Positions 56,287 through 64,000 of a stretch of DNA of 64,000 nt are shown here, in pieces (the first letter of the stretch is position 1; the number at the start of each line of letters is the position of its first letter). The DNA comes from Streptosporangiales bacterium. GTDB lineage: Bacteria > Actinomycetota > Actinomycetes > Streptosporangiales > WHST01. The stretch spans positions 24,021 through 88,020 of the forward strand of contig WHTA01000018.1 in the NCBI GenBank assembly GCA_009379825.1. Direction: 5' to 3'. A program made the translations under genes and the position numbers. The notes under the pieces are model-generated. The model did no database searches. It was not told the origin of the DNA and saw nothing but the letters and a program-made list of their open reading frames with translations.

Positions 56287-56682
56287 CTCTCCTAGGGGAC
56301 GTCCATCGCGGGCTCGACACCGGCGACGCCTGCACCCGGAGTTCGGCCGACAGCTGGCCGCTCGCGCGTACGCAATGCAGTGGCCATCGCCACTACGCTG
56401 CCTTGGCTGATCCGGTGCAATGACAGTTGCTAGCGCTCGACTTCCGCGTACCTGCCGACCTCGAGGTCGAGATGGACCGACCCCGTTCGGCCGCTGCCCC
56501 GGTGTACGTCATGCTGCGCTCCCGTTCGGTACACCGCACAGTGGTCGATATACCGCAAGTCGCTGTGACGATAGGCCGATCCGGTTCCGGCAGTCAATGG
56601 CGCAATCTCAAAGCTTAGGATTCAGCAGGTCGAACGTCCGTACGAGTGTCGACAGTTCAGCCGACTGCCGACATGCGTGGGG
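56287..56682 (-). other. Intergenic region between the catabolic operon and the GH42 gene
   Basis: About 400 bases without a credible gene. It contains the third IclR-type site at 56524-56539, 238 bases before the enoyl-CoA hydratase start, similar to the 225 bases between site 1 and the TRAP gene. The 3' end of the GH42 gene at 56683 also ends here; no clear terminator was seen. Confidence 0.5.
56524..56539. promoter_or_regulatory. IclR-type site 3 (GTTCGGTACACCGCAC)
   Basis: It matches site 1 in 12 of 16 positions and has the GTTCG-CGCAC ends known from PcaR/PcaU-type IclR operators. It would link the catabolic operon to the TRAP genes and the regulator. Confidence 0.5.
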
Positions 56683-58746
56683 TCAGTCGCCGGCGATCAC
56701 CTTGATGTCCCAGGGCCCTAGGCGCACACCGTCGGCCGGCACCGCGGCGCCGGCGAGCAGGTCGTGCCCGGCGAGAGCGGGGTCGCTGACCGTGTGCTCC
56801 TCGAAGGACCAGTTGCTGGCAAACGCAAGCCGCAGTCCGGTCGACGTCCGAGCGGTAGTGATCCGCACCGCATCCGGCTGACCCACGCCCGGCGGCTCGA
56901 TGTCAGCTTGCCGCAACACCCAGGCGGCGATCGCCTCGACCATGGCCGGGTTCGGCAACGTGCCGACGTACGTGACGCGCCCGGAACCGAACCGGTGGCT
57001 GGTGATCGCGGGGAACCGCCCGAAGTGTGGGTGGTCGTAGGTCACCAACGGTTGGGCACCCTCGAGCACCAGCTCGTCCGCCCAACCGGTCGCCCGCGCT
57101 TCCGTGGGCAGCTCGAGGTCGGCCTCGTCGGCTCGCACACCCAGCGGTGTCGCCAGGTTGGAGTAGAGCTGGTAGCCGATACCTGCGGCCGCCCGCAGCG
57201 GACCGGGTGCCCGTTGCCAGCGGGCCCGTGCGAACTCGTCCGCGTACCCCGACCGGAAGGTGAGCACCAGGTGGCCACCGTGCTCCGCGTACCGGGTCAG
57301 CGTGTGCAACGTCTCCTCGTCTGCGGCGTAGAGCGCGGGTGCCACGGCGACGGGGAAGTCCGTGACGTCGCTACCCGCGTCGAGCACCACCGCCTGCGCA
57401 CGGGCGTCGAAGAAGCCCCGGTAGCAGGCGTCGAAGATCCGTGCGTACGCTTCCCGGTCCGGCCGCGCGTCGGGCGTCTTCAGACACGGCTGGAACTCCA
57501 GCGCGTACTTGCTGTCGTACGAGTACACGAACGCCACGTCGGCGTCCGGGGTGAGCCCGGTGAGCCGGTCGCCGTGGTCGCGCAGGTCGGCACCGACGGT
57601 GGCCAGCTCGGCGTAGCACCTGTTGGGCTCCAGGTCGTGGTTGAGGATGCCGTGTGAGTAGGTCTCGTTGCCGTAGTGCAGGCTGTGCCAGTGCCAGTAG
57701 GCGACCATGTCGGCGCCGCGGGAGATGGTGGCGAACGCAGCCATCCGCCACTGGCCGTCGTACTGGGGGAAGTTGTTGTCCGAGCCGCCGACGCTCAGCG
57801 GGTTCATCTCCGTGATGAGGAAGTTCGACCGCTTCGCGCCGTACGCCATGTCGCAGCGCTGGTACAGCTGCGCCGGCCCCGCGCCCGACCTGGTGTAGGG
57901 ATTCATCGCCGTCCGCTCCACCGGCGGGTGCAGCAGGCCGTCCTGGGGCGCATGGGGGAGGTTCTCCGCGTGCACGTCCATCGCGGCCGCGATCCGGTAC
58001 CTGTCGGCGTGCGCACGGCCGTGCGAGCCCACCACGTCGTGGGTGACGAACTGTCCCTCCCGCGCGTACTCGCGGACGATGCCGGCCTGCCAGGTGAGGA
58101 ACTCCGTGACCGTGGCTGCCTGGAACCGCCGCCAGTCCAGGTCGTACCCGGGGTTGGTGTTGCCCACCGGCGGCCACAGGTCGGCCCATTCGGTGATCCG
58201 ATGCGACCAGTAGGCGAGTCCCCAGGTCTCGTTGACTGCCGCCACCGACCCGTACTTCGCCTGCAACCACGCGACGAACGCGTCGAAGACGCTCCGGTTG
58301 TGCGCGTCTACGTTGCCCGTCTCGTTGTCCACCTGGAACCCGACGACGCTCGGGTGGTCGGCGTACCGCTCGAGCACCTTGCGGGTGATCCGCTCGGCGT
58401 AGAACCGGTAGGTCGGGTTGGTGACGTCGGTGTTCTGCCGTGCGCCGAACGGCCGCGGTGCGCCGCCGGCGGTCTGTGCCATCACCTCCCGGTACCGTCT
58501 GGCCAGCCACGGCGGGATGGCGTACGTCGGCGTCACCAGCACGACGCGGATCCGCGCCTCGTGCAATGCGTCGAGCACCCGTTGCAGCCAGTCCAGCTCG
58601 AATCGGCCTTCGGTCGGCTCGCACAGCGACCAGATCGAGTCGCCGACCCTGGCGTAGTTGATGCCTGCTTCCCGCATCAGCCTGACGTCCTCGTCGAGCC
58701 GGTCGTACGGCTGGTACTCGTGGTAGTAGGAGACTCCGAACAGCAC
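56683..58746 (-). CDS. GH42 beta-galactosidase
   Basis: 687 aa. N-terminal FGVSYYHEYQPYDRLDEDVRLM, then GFQVDNETGNVDAHN with acid/base Glu142, and LITEMNPLSVGG with nucleophile Glu313. A trimerisation and small beta domain follow. Intracellular (no signal peptide), probably hydrolysing galactosides brought in by the ABC importer. GTG at 58746 is chosen with GGAG upstream; a TTG two codons earlier is also possible. Last gene of the leftward importer operon. Confidence 0.9.
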   Translation of the reverse strand: MLFGVSYYHEYQPYDRLDEDVRLMREAGINYARVGDSIWSLCEPTEGRFELDWLQRVLDALHEARIRVVLVTPTYAIPPWLARRYREVMAQTAGGAPRPFGARQNTDVTNPTYRFYAERITRKVLERYADHPSVVGFQVDNETGNVDAHNRSVFDAFVAWLQAKYGSVAAVNETWGLAYWSHRITEWADLWPPVGNTNPGYDLDWRRFQAATVTEFLTWQAGIVREYAREGQFVTHDVVGSHGRAHADRYRIAAAMDVHAENLPHAPQDGLLHPPVERTAMNPYTRSGAGPAQLYQRCDMAYGAKRSNFLITEMNPLSVGGSDNNFPQYDGQWRMAAFATISRGADMVAYWHWHSLHYGNETYSHGILNHDLEPNRCYAELATVGADLRDHGDRLTGLTPDADVAFVYSYDSKYALEFQPCLKTPDARPDREAYARIFDACYRGFFDARAQAVVLDAGSDVTDFPVAVAPALYAADEETLHTLTRYAEHGGHLVLTFRSGYADEFARARWQRAPGPLRAAAGIGYQLYSNLATPLGVRADEADLELPTEARATGWADELVLEGAQPLVTYDHPHFGRFPAITSHRFGSGRVTYVGTLPNPAMVEAIAAWVLRQADIEPPGVGQPDAVRITTARTSTGLRLAFASNWSFEEHTVSDPALAGHDLLAGAAVPADGVRLGPWDIKVIAGD

Positions 58747-58793
58747 GCGCAAACACTCCAGGTATGGGTCGGTTGGCTGGTTGGGCGGTCAGG

Positions 58794-59695
58794 TCAGGCG
58801 CGCACGGCTCCGGCTACGCCTTCGACGAAGTAGCGCTGCAGCGCCAGGAACACGACGATGATCGGCAGCAACGCGATGGTCGACGCCGCGGCCATGCCGG
58901 GCCAGTCGGTGAAGTTCTCGCCCTGGAAGGAGTAGATGCCGACGGCCAGGGTGCGCAGCTCCGGGCGGGGAGGGTCAGCACCAGCGGGATCAGGAAGCTG
59001 TTCCACACCCGCATCAGCGTCATGATGATCGCCGTCGCGATCGCGGGTTTGGCCAGCGGCAGCATCACCTGCCAGAACGTGCGGACGAAGCCGGCGCCGT
59101 CGATCCGCGCGGCTTCCTCGAGCTCCCTGGGCAGCTGTCTGAAGTAGCCGGCGAACAACATGATCTGGATGACGTGTGCGCCGCCTGACTCGGCGAGGAT
59201 GATGCCCCACAGCGAGCCGGCGAGCCCGAGCGAGTCGACGACGTCGAAGATCGGGATGATCGTGTAGCCCTCCGGCAGGAACAGCGACGCGACGAACACG
59301 GCAACCAGCACCTTCTTGCCGGGGAACGCGTACCGGCCGATCACGTAGCCGATCATCGCCGTGGTGATGGTGACGATCGCGACGGTCGCAGCCGTCACGA
59401 TCAACGTATTCCAGAAGTAGGGCCCGATGTTGGCCTCGTACCACGCCCGCGCGTAGTTCTCCCAGACAGGTTGTTCTGGCAGGATGCCGACGCTGCCGTA
59501 GATCTCCGTCTCCGACTTGAGTGAGGCACCGACCATCCACAGGAACGGATAGATCCACAGCAGGCAGATCGGCAGGAGCACCAGGCTCACCACGATCTCG
59601 CGGGTCCAGCCGCGGACCGAGGTGCGCGGGCGCAGCCGGCGTGTGGTCACCGCTGGCTCCGCGTCCGGTACGGCGATGCCGGTGCCGACGGTCAT
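58794..59695 (-). pseudogene. ABC sugar permease (MalG type), one-base frameshift near the 3' end
   Basis: About 300 aa, six membrane spans, with the MalG-type EAA motif (EEAARIDGAGFVRTFWQVMLPL). The frame is clean to LTLP, then lost near 58967-58970. Inserting one C into the run there restores PRPELRTLAVGIYSFQGENFTDWPG and the end RYFVEGVAGAVRA. The total length, 902 bases, fits one missing base. Likely a homopolymer error rather than decay. The start overlaps the stop of the other permease (ATGA). Confidence 0.82.
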
Positions 59696-60669
59696 CGGGC
59701 ATCCCTGACGTCCCGCCGGAACGCGCCCGCCCTGCGGACGCCCCACGCCTGTACCAGGGTGAGCGCGAGTACCGTGATGCCGAAGAAGACGGCGACCGCC
59801 GACGCGTAGCCCAGCCGGGGCGTACCCTGGCTGGCGAACGCGAGCCGGTAGATATAGAGCTCGACGAGCTCGGACGAATACGCCGGTCCACCCTGGGTCA
59901 TCGACTGCACGAGCGGGAACGTCTGCAGCGCACCGACGAACGTCACCAGCACGATGATGACAGCGAACGGCGTGATCATCGGCAGCGTGATGTGTCGCTG
60001 TAAGGCCCACCACCCGGCGCCGTCGACGCGCGCTGCCTCGTACAGGTCGTGGGGCACGGTCTGCAGGGCGACGAGCCAGTAGATCATGGCCATGCCCATC
60101 CACTTCCACACGAACACACCGGCGACCGACCACAGGGAGAGGTTGGGATCGCCGAGGAAGTCGATCGGCTGGTTCACTGCGCCGACGTCGAGCAGCGCCT
60201 GGTTCAGCGGACCGTCGAATGGGTTCATGATCATCGACATCACGACACCGACGATCGCCGTGGTCGTCACCACAGGCAGGAAGAACATGGTGCGGAACAC
60301 CGCACGCATCCGCAGTGCCTGGTCGTTGAGGACGATCGCGGCGAGCAGCGCGAGCACCAGCATCACCGGCACCGCCGCCGCGGTGAAGAGGAAGGTGCGC
60401 CCGAACGCGTCCCAGAACGCGGGATCGGTGACCGCCTCGCGGTAGTTGGCCAGGCCGACGAAGATGCGGTCGGTGTCGAGTCCCGACCAGTCGAGCAGCG
60501 AGATGTGCCACGACGCGACCATCGGGTAGAACGTGAACACCGTACCGAGCACGAGGGTCGGCAACATGAAAACGTAGCACCAGCGCGCATTCCACAACCG
60601 CGCGCGCAACGTGGCGCCGTGCTCCTGCCCGGTGCCTCCCAGGCGGGCGGCCTGTCCGACGACCGCCAC
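59692..60669 (-). CDS. ABC sugar permease (MalF type)
   Basis: 325 aa, six membrane spans after a short cytoplasmic N-terminus. The EAA loop is YEAARVDGAGWWALQRHITLP. GTG start three bases after the binding-protein stop. Partner of the MalG-type permease; the ATPase is not in the window and is probably a shared MsiK-like protein, as usual in actinobacteria. Confidence 0.9.
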   Translation of the reverse strand: MAVVGQAARLGGTGQEHGATLRARLWNARWCYVFMLPTLVLGTVFTFYPMVASWHISLLDWSGLDTDRIFVGLANYREAVTDPAFWDAFGRTFLFTAAAVPVMLVLALLAAIVLNDQALRMRAVFRTMFFLPVVTTTAIVGVVMSMIMNPFDGPLNQALLDVGAVNQPIDFLGDPNLSLWSVAGVFVWKWMGMAMIYWLVALQTVPHDLYEAARVDGAGWWALQRHITLPMITPFAVIIVLVTFVGALQTFPLVQSMTQGGPAYSSELVELYIYRLAFASQGTPRLGYASAVAVFFGITVLALTLVQAWGVRRAGAFRRDVRDAR

Positions 60670-60672
60670 GGA

Positions 60673-62221
60673 TCACCGGCCCTTGTAGTCGGCCGGCAGG
60701 TAGTCCTTGCGTGGGTCCCAGTTCTCGAACACCCAGTCCTCGCGGCTGACCTTCGCACCCTTCTTCTGCACCGCGGCGATCGCGTCGTCGAGCATCTGGT
60801 TGCGCCTACCGGCCAGGTCGGCGAGCGCCTTCTTCGGGTTCGTCTCCTCGCCGACCATGATCGCCTGGATGACCGCGCCGAAGTCCTCCACCACCGGCGT
60901 TTTCAGCTCCTGGTTGGCCAGCGCGACATCGGGGTTCGCGACAACCGGCTGCGGGTTGGCGACCATCGCGTCGGCGATCTCCACGCACCGCTTCCCCTCG
61001 GCGGTGTAGTCCTTGGCGGCCGTCGCTCTGGCCTTCTCGAAGATCGGCGGGTTCCCGCAGTTGACGATCTCTCCCCAGCGGGTCTGGCCTTCGTCGCTGA
61101 GCACGTACGACAGCACGTCGCCGGCCACCGCCTTTGAGCTCGCTCTTCGCGTAGATGCACACGGAGTCTGAGCCGAAGCGGGTGTAACCGAGCGGGAGTG
61201 GGTCTTCGACCGGTGTCGGATGGTCAGCGACGCCGAACTCGAAGTCCGGGTTGTCGTTCTGCCACTGGGCGGCGACCCACGGCCCACCGGACACCATGCC
61301 GGCACCGCCGCGCACCACGCGTGGCCATGCTTCCGGCGCGGACAGCGAGTTCGAACCTGGGAACAGGCTGCCGTCCTTACGTAGCGCGAGTACCACGTCG
61401 ATCGCCTCGAGCACCTCAGGCTTGGTGAAGAAGAACTCCCCGGTGCGGCCATCGATGCCGTCGCCGGTGTCGATGCCGAGGCCGGCCTTTCGTGCCATGT
61501 ACTCGACCGAGCTCGTCAGCCGGTTGGGTTGGCCGATCTCGAGCACCACGCCGTAGACCTGATCGATCTTCTTCGTCATCTTCCGTGCCGCGTCGCGGTA
61601 CTCGTCGACGGTGAGCGGTTTCTCCGCCGGGTCGTAGCCGGCCTCGTCCATCAGCTGCTTGTTGTAGTGCAGGAGGCAGAAGTGGCGCTGCTCGGTGCCG
61701 AGCGGCACCATGTAGAGCTTGCCGGCGTAGATCTGTTGTCCCTCGGCGAAGGTGCCGTCGGGGAACTTCTTCTTCCACGCCTCGACGTCCGGCACCAGGT
61801 CGTCGAACGGCGCTACCCACCCCTCGGCGACGGCCTTCTGGATGGTGATCGACGGCGGCAGCTGGAACACGTCGTGGGCCGTGCCGTTGCGGATGCCGAG
61901 CGGGATCGCCTCGTCCATCCGGTTCACCAGCATGCCGTCGTACTTGACGGTGACGTTCTGGTGCTTCTTCTGGTAGGCCTCGAAGAACGCGTCCCAGAAG
62001 GGCTTCTTGGTGTCACCGCTGTCGACCAGACGGAACGTGACGTCCTTGCTAGGCAGCGACTTCCTGGGATCCGGGATGTGGAACGTGCCCTCTGCACCGG
62101 AGCGATCGCGGTACCCGGTATCGCAACCGGCCAGGCCGGCCACGGCGGCGCCGAGACCGCCGGTAAGCGCAAGGAAGCTGCGCCTGCTGACTGCTGAGAC
62201 GTCACTGCTGTGGTGGCTCAT
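60673..62221 (-). pseudogene. ABC sugar-binding lipoprotein, one-base frameshift
   Basis: About 515 aa when corrected. Tat-type signal SRRSFLALTGGLGAAVAGLAGC with lipobox Cys, then a carbohydrate-binding-protein family 1 body (FRLVDSGDTKKPFWDAFFEAY, GPWVAAQWQNDNP, GYTRFGSDSVCIYAK). The frame is lost at 61131-61132; removing one base there restores KSELKAVAGDVLSYVLSDEG and the end DWVFENWDPRKDYLPADYKGR. A single extra base suggests an assembly error. First gene of the operon (binding protein, two permeases, GH42). Confidence 0.83.
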
Positions 62222-62544
62222 CCGTACAACTCCCGAGGTCGACAGAGTTGTGCATGGACCGGGTCACCCGCGCTCCAGTGCACGTCCCAGAGCGCCACAG
62301 TAATCGATTTCTGAAACGTGTCAATGGACCGCTAGGTCGACCACTACGCCGCGCGAGGTAACCGCCCGTGCCGTGGTACGGGTGCCGGCGACCTCCGGGC
62401 CGGATGGAGGCCAGCCTCACCAATGACAAGCGGGGTCGCCGAAAGCGTCGCCATGAGCGTGGGCGTCCGACGGTCGTATCGACCACAAGGCACGCGCCCT
62501 TCACCAGCGCAAATGCCGCGGAATCGCTGCTCTTCGGGCGGGCG
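62222..62544 (-). other. Intergenic region before the sugar importer operon
   Basis: About 320 bases without a gene. TGAAACGTGTCA at 62312-62323 is a near-palindrome with the central CG of LacI-type operators, about 90 bases before the binding-protein start. No LacI gene is adjacent. Confidence 0.4.
62312..62323. promoter_or_regulatory. Possible LacI-type operator (TGAAACGTGTCA)
   Basis: 10 of 12 positions are self-complementary around a central CG. It differs from the TGCAA-N4-TTGCA sites at 36370-36490, so another regulator would be involved. Confidence 0.35.
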
Positions 62545-62766
62545 TTACGTAGCCAAGACCATGAGCACGTCCCCCTCCGCGACGGATTGGCCGTGCTCGA
62601 CACGGAGTTCCTTCACCGTGCCTGGCTGCGGAGCCAACACGGGGATCTCCATCTTCATGGTCTCCAGGACGGCGACTGGGTCTTCCTCCGTCACCTCGGA
62701 GCCCACCTGGACCTCGATCTTCCAGACCGAGCCCGTAATCTCCGACAGCACTTCGACATCCGCCAC
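62545..62766 (-). CDS. Biotinyl carrier protein (biotin/lipoyl-attachment domain)
   Basis: 73 aa, essentially a single biotinyl domain with the attachment Lys38 in LETMKMEIP. It would carry carboxybiotin in an acyl-CoA carboxylase. No biotin carboxylase or carboxyltransferase lies in the window, so its partners are elsewhere or beyond the right edge. It follows the SDR on the same strand by about 60 bases. Confidence 0.88.
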   Translation of the reverse strand: MADVEVLSEITGSVWKIEVQVGSEVTEEDPVAVLETMKMEIPVLAPQPGTVKELRVEHGQSVAEGDVLMVLAT

Positions 62767-62827
62767 TCTTCTTCCTTTCTGTGCCGGCCAGCTTTCGAGT
62801 CACATCCAGCCCGCTGTCGTCGTGCGA

Positions 62828-63590
62828 CTACACCGCCCGACGGGGACCGCCGTCGACCCGGATCGTCTCCCCGGTGATGTAGGTCGCGCTGTCCGAGGCC
62901 AGGAACAGGCATGCCTGGGCCACTTCCTCGGGGCGACCTGCGCGTCCCATCGGGACTCGTTCCTCTACCTCTGCGCTTCGCTTCGCGTCGTTGGAGGTGG
63001 GGGAGGCATCCGTCAATATCGCGCCCGGGGCTATGCAGTTCACCCTGACGCCGTACGGTGCCCATTCGTAGGCCATCGTCATCGTCAGCGATACCACGGC
63101 ACCCTTCGCTGCACCCGCGTGTGCCCGGTGCGGGTGGGCACCGAAAGCTGCGATGGAACCGATGTTCAGGATGGCGCCACGACCTTGCTTCCTGAAAACG
63201 GGCAGGCAGGCCTTCGAGCAGTAGAAGACGCTGGTGAGGTTGAGATCGACCACCGCATGCCAGCCGTTCGGGCTGATTTCCTCGAGCGGGCTGGCGAAGT
63301 GGCCGCCGGCGTTGTTCACGAGTACGTCCAGTGTGCCGTAGCACTCGTCGATCGAGGCGACCATCGTGGTCACCTGCGCCCAGTCGCGGACGTCCCCTCG
63401 CAGCCGCAGGATCTCGGCGCCGGTGTCCCGGAGAGAGCGCGCCGCCTGGTCGAGGCGGTCCTCGTCGCGACCGTTGATCACGACCCGAGGCTCCGCTGGC
63501 GGCGAAGCCTCGGGCGATCTCGTATCCGATTCCCGACGTGCTGCCGGTCACGAAGACCACGGCGCCCGAGTAGTCGTAGGTCGCTCTCAT
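62828..63590 (-). pseudogene. Short-chain dehydrogenase/reductase, one-base frameshift
   Basis: N-terminus VVFVTGSTSGIGYEIARGFAASGA in one frame, then from about 63488 NGRDEDRLDQAARSLRDTG, VNNAGGHFASP, the Ser in NIGSIAAFG and the end ITGETIRVDGGPRRAV in another. Removing one base near 63488 restores VINGRDED after SGAR. The expected catalytic Tyr of YxxxK is replaced: the region reads HAGAAKGAV, so Lys is present but Tyr is Ala or Gly. Function thus uncertain even if the frame is intact. Confidence 0.78.
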
Positions 63591-63615
63591 TCGACCGCGG
63601 CCCTCGGGTGGTCGT

Positions 63616-64000
63616 TCATTGCTGTTCCGCTGTTCCGGTGTCGAGCAGCTGTCGACGTGCCTCGTAGGTTCCCAGCGCCGCGAGCGCTCTGGCGGCATTC
63701 GTGTATTCGTCGAAGACCGGGATGCCCAGGTCCGCGGCACGCTGTCGCTCGTCGAGTTTTCGCCGGTCGATGTCGGGATGTCCGTTCGATCGGAGGACCA
63801 AGACGAAGTGGGTGTTCTTCCGGTGCGCGGACACGGCGTCGAGTGCCGACCGGATGAGATTGTCCAGCAGGTCGACGCCTATCTCGTTCGCGAACGGCAC
63901 GATGGCGGGCAGATTGAGGTGCATCACGATGGCGTCCGGCTCCGACTCGGTGAGCACGATCTCGACGATCGTGCCGGCGATACGTCCGTCGTCCACCCTG
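63616..64000 (-). CDS. NDP-forming CoA ligase (alpha part), C-terminal fragment
   Basis: The gene runs off the right edge; 128 codons are visible. The sequence (VLVLRSNGHPDIDRRKLDERQ, LGIPVFDEYTNAARALAALG) matches the end of the succinyl-CoA-ligase-like domain of acetate-CoA ligase (ADP-forming) alpha subunits. The frame is still open at base 64000. Together with the SDR and the biotinyl protein it may belong to another acyl-CoA set that continues beyond the window. Confidence 0.65.
   Translation of the reverse strand, partial: RVDDGRIAGTIVEIVLTESEPDAIVMHLNLPAIVPFANEIGVDLLDNLIRSALDAVSAHRKNTHFVLVLRSNGHPDIDRRKLDERQRAADLGIPVFDEYTNAARALAALGTYEARRQLLDTGTAEQQ

Overview
The window is about 70% GC, densely packed, rich in GTG starts and 4-bp stop/start overlaps (GTGA/ATGA). 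It carries ergothioneine genes, an actinobacterial-type propane monooxygenase cluster, LacI/TetR/IclR regulators and a TRAP importer. This points to a soil actinomycete (Pseudonocardiales, Jiangellales or similar); genus and species cannot be named from the sequence alone. No rRNA, tRNA, CRISPR array, insertion sequence or phage gene was found.

Layout. 1-1031: 3' part of a Dyp-type peroxidase, frameshifted next to a perfect palindrome. 1028-5273 (minus): ergothioneine genes egtA-egtB-egtC-egtD. Directly upstream on the same strand (5359-6276) lies a selenoprotein of the glycine-reductase component-B type: an in-frame UGA in a U-x-x-C motif with a SECIS-like hairpin behind it. 6358-8162 (minus): an unknown conserved protein, two single-span miniproteins and a damaged CPBP protease gene. 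8250-19376: the propane oxidation locus. A divergent AcoR/MimR-type activator faces a 69-aa small protein, then prmABCD, an amidohydrolase, a DUF59 protein, a zinc alcohol dehydrogenase and a dedicated GroEL. Two GTCTCA-N3-TGAGAC operators frame the small protein.

19390-26222: a divergent acyl-CoA module (TetR, acyl-CoA dehydrogenase and SDR to the left; MFS transporter, AMP-dependent acyl-CoA ligase and CaiB transferase to the right) with two TetR-like operators between. 26198-27190: glutathionyl-hydroquinone-reductase-type protein. 27254-32609: a molybdopterin oxidoreductase fused to its own flavin/2Fe-2S reductase, then a beta-hydroxyacid dehydrogenase and a threonine-aldolase-type PLP enzyme. 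32719-43168: sugar/aminosugar catabolism (polyol dehydrogenase, LarA-like nickel-pincer racemase, LacI, Na+/solute symporter, AGE epimerase, NagB, SIS protein, NagA, ceramidase-fold hydrolase) with two palindromic LacI operators. 43551-56286: a TRAP importer facing an eight-gene CoA-dependent carboxylate pathway and its IclR regulator; three matching IclR-type sites suggest one regulon. 56683-62221: an ABC sugar importer with a GH42 beta-galactosidase. 62545-64000: a biotinyl carrier protein, an SDR and the end of an NDP-forming CoA ligase gene.

At least seven otherwise well-conserved genes are interrupted by small indels, several repaired by adding or removing one base. Either the assembly has residual indel errors or this region is decaying; this affects how the interrupted genes should be read.
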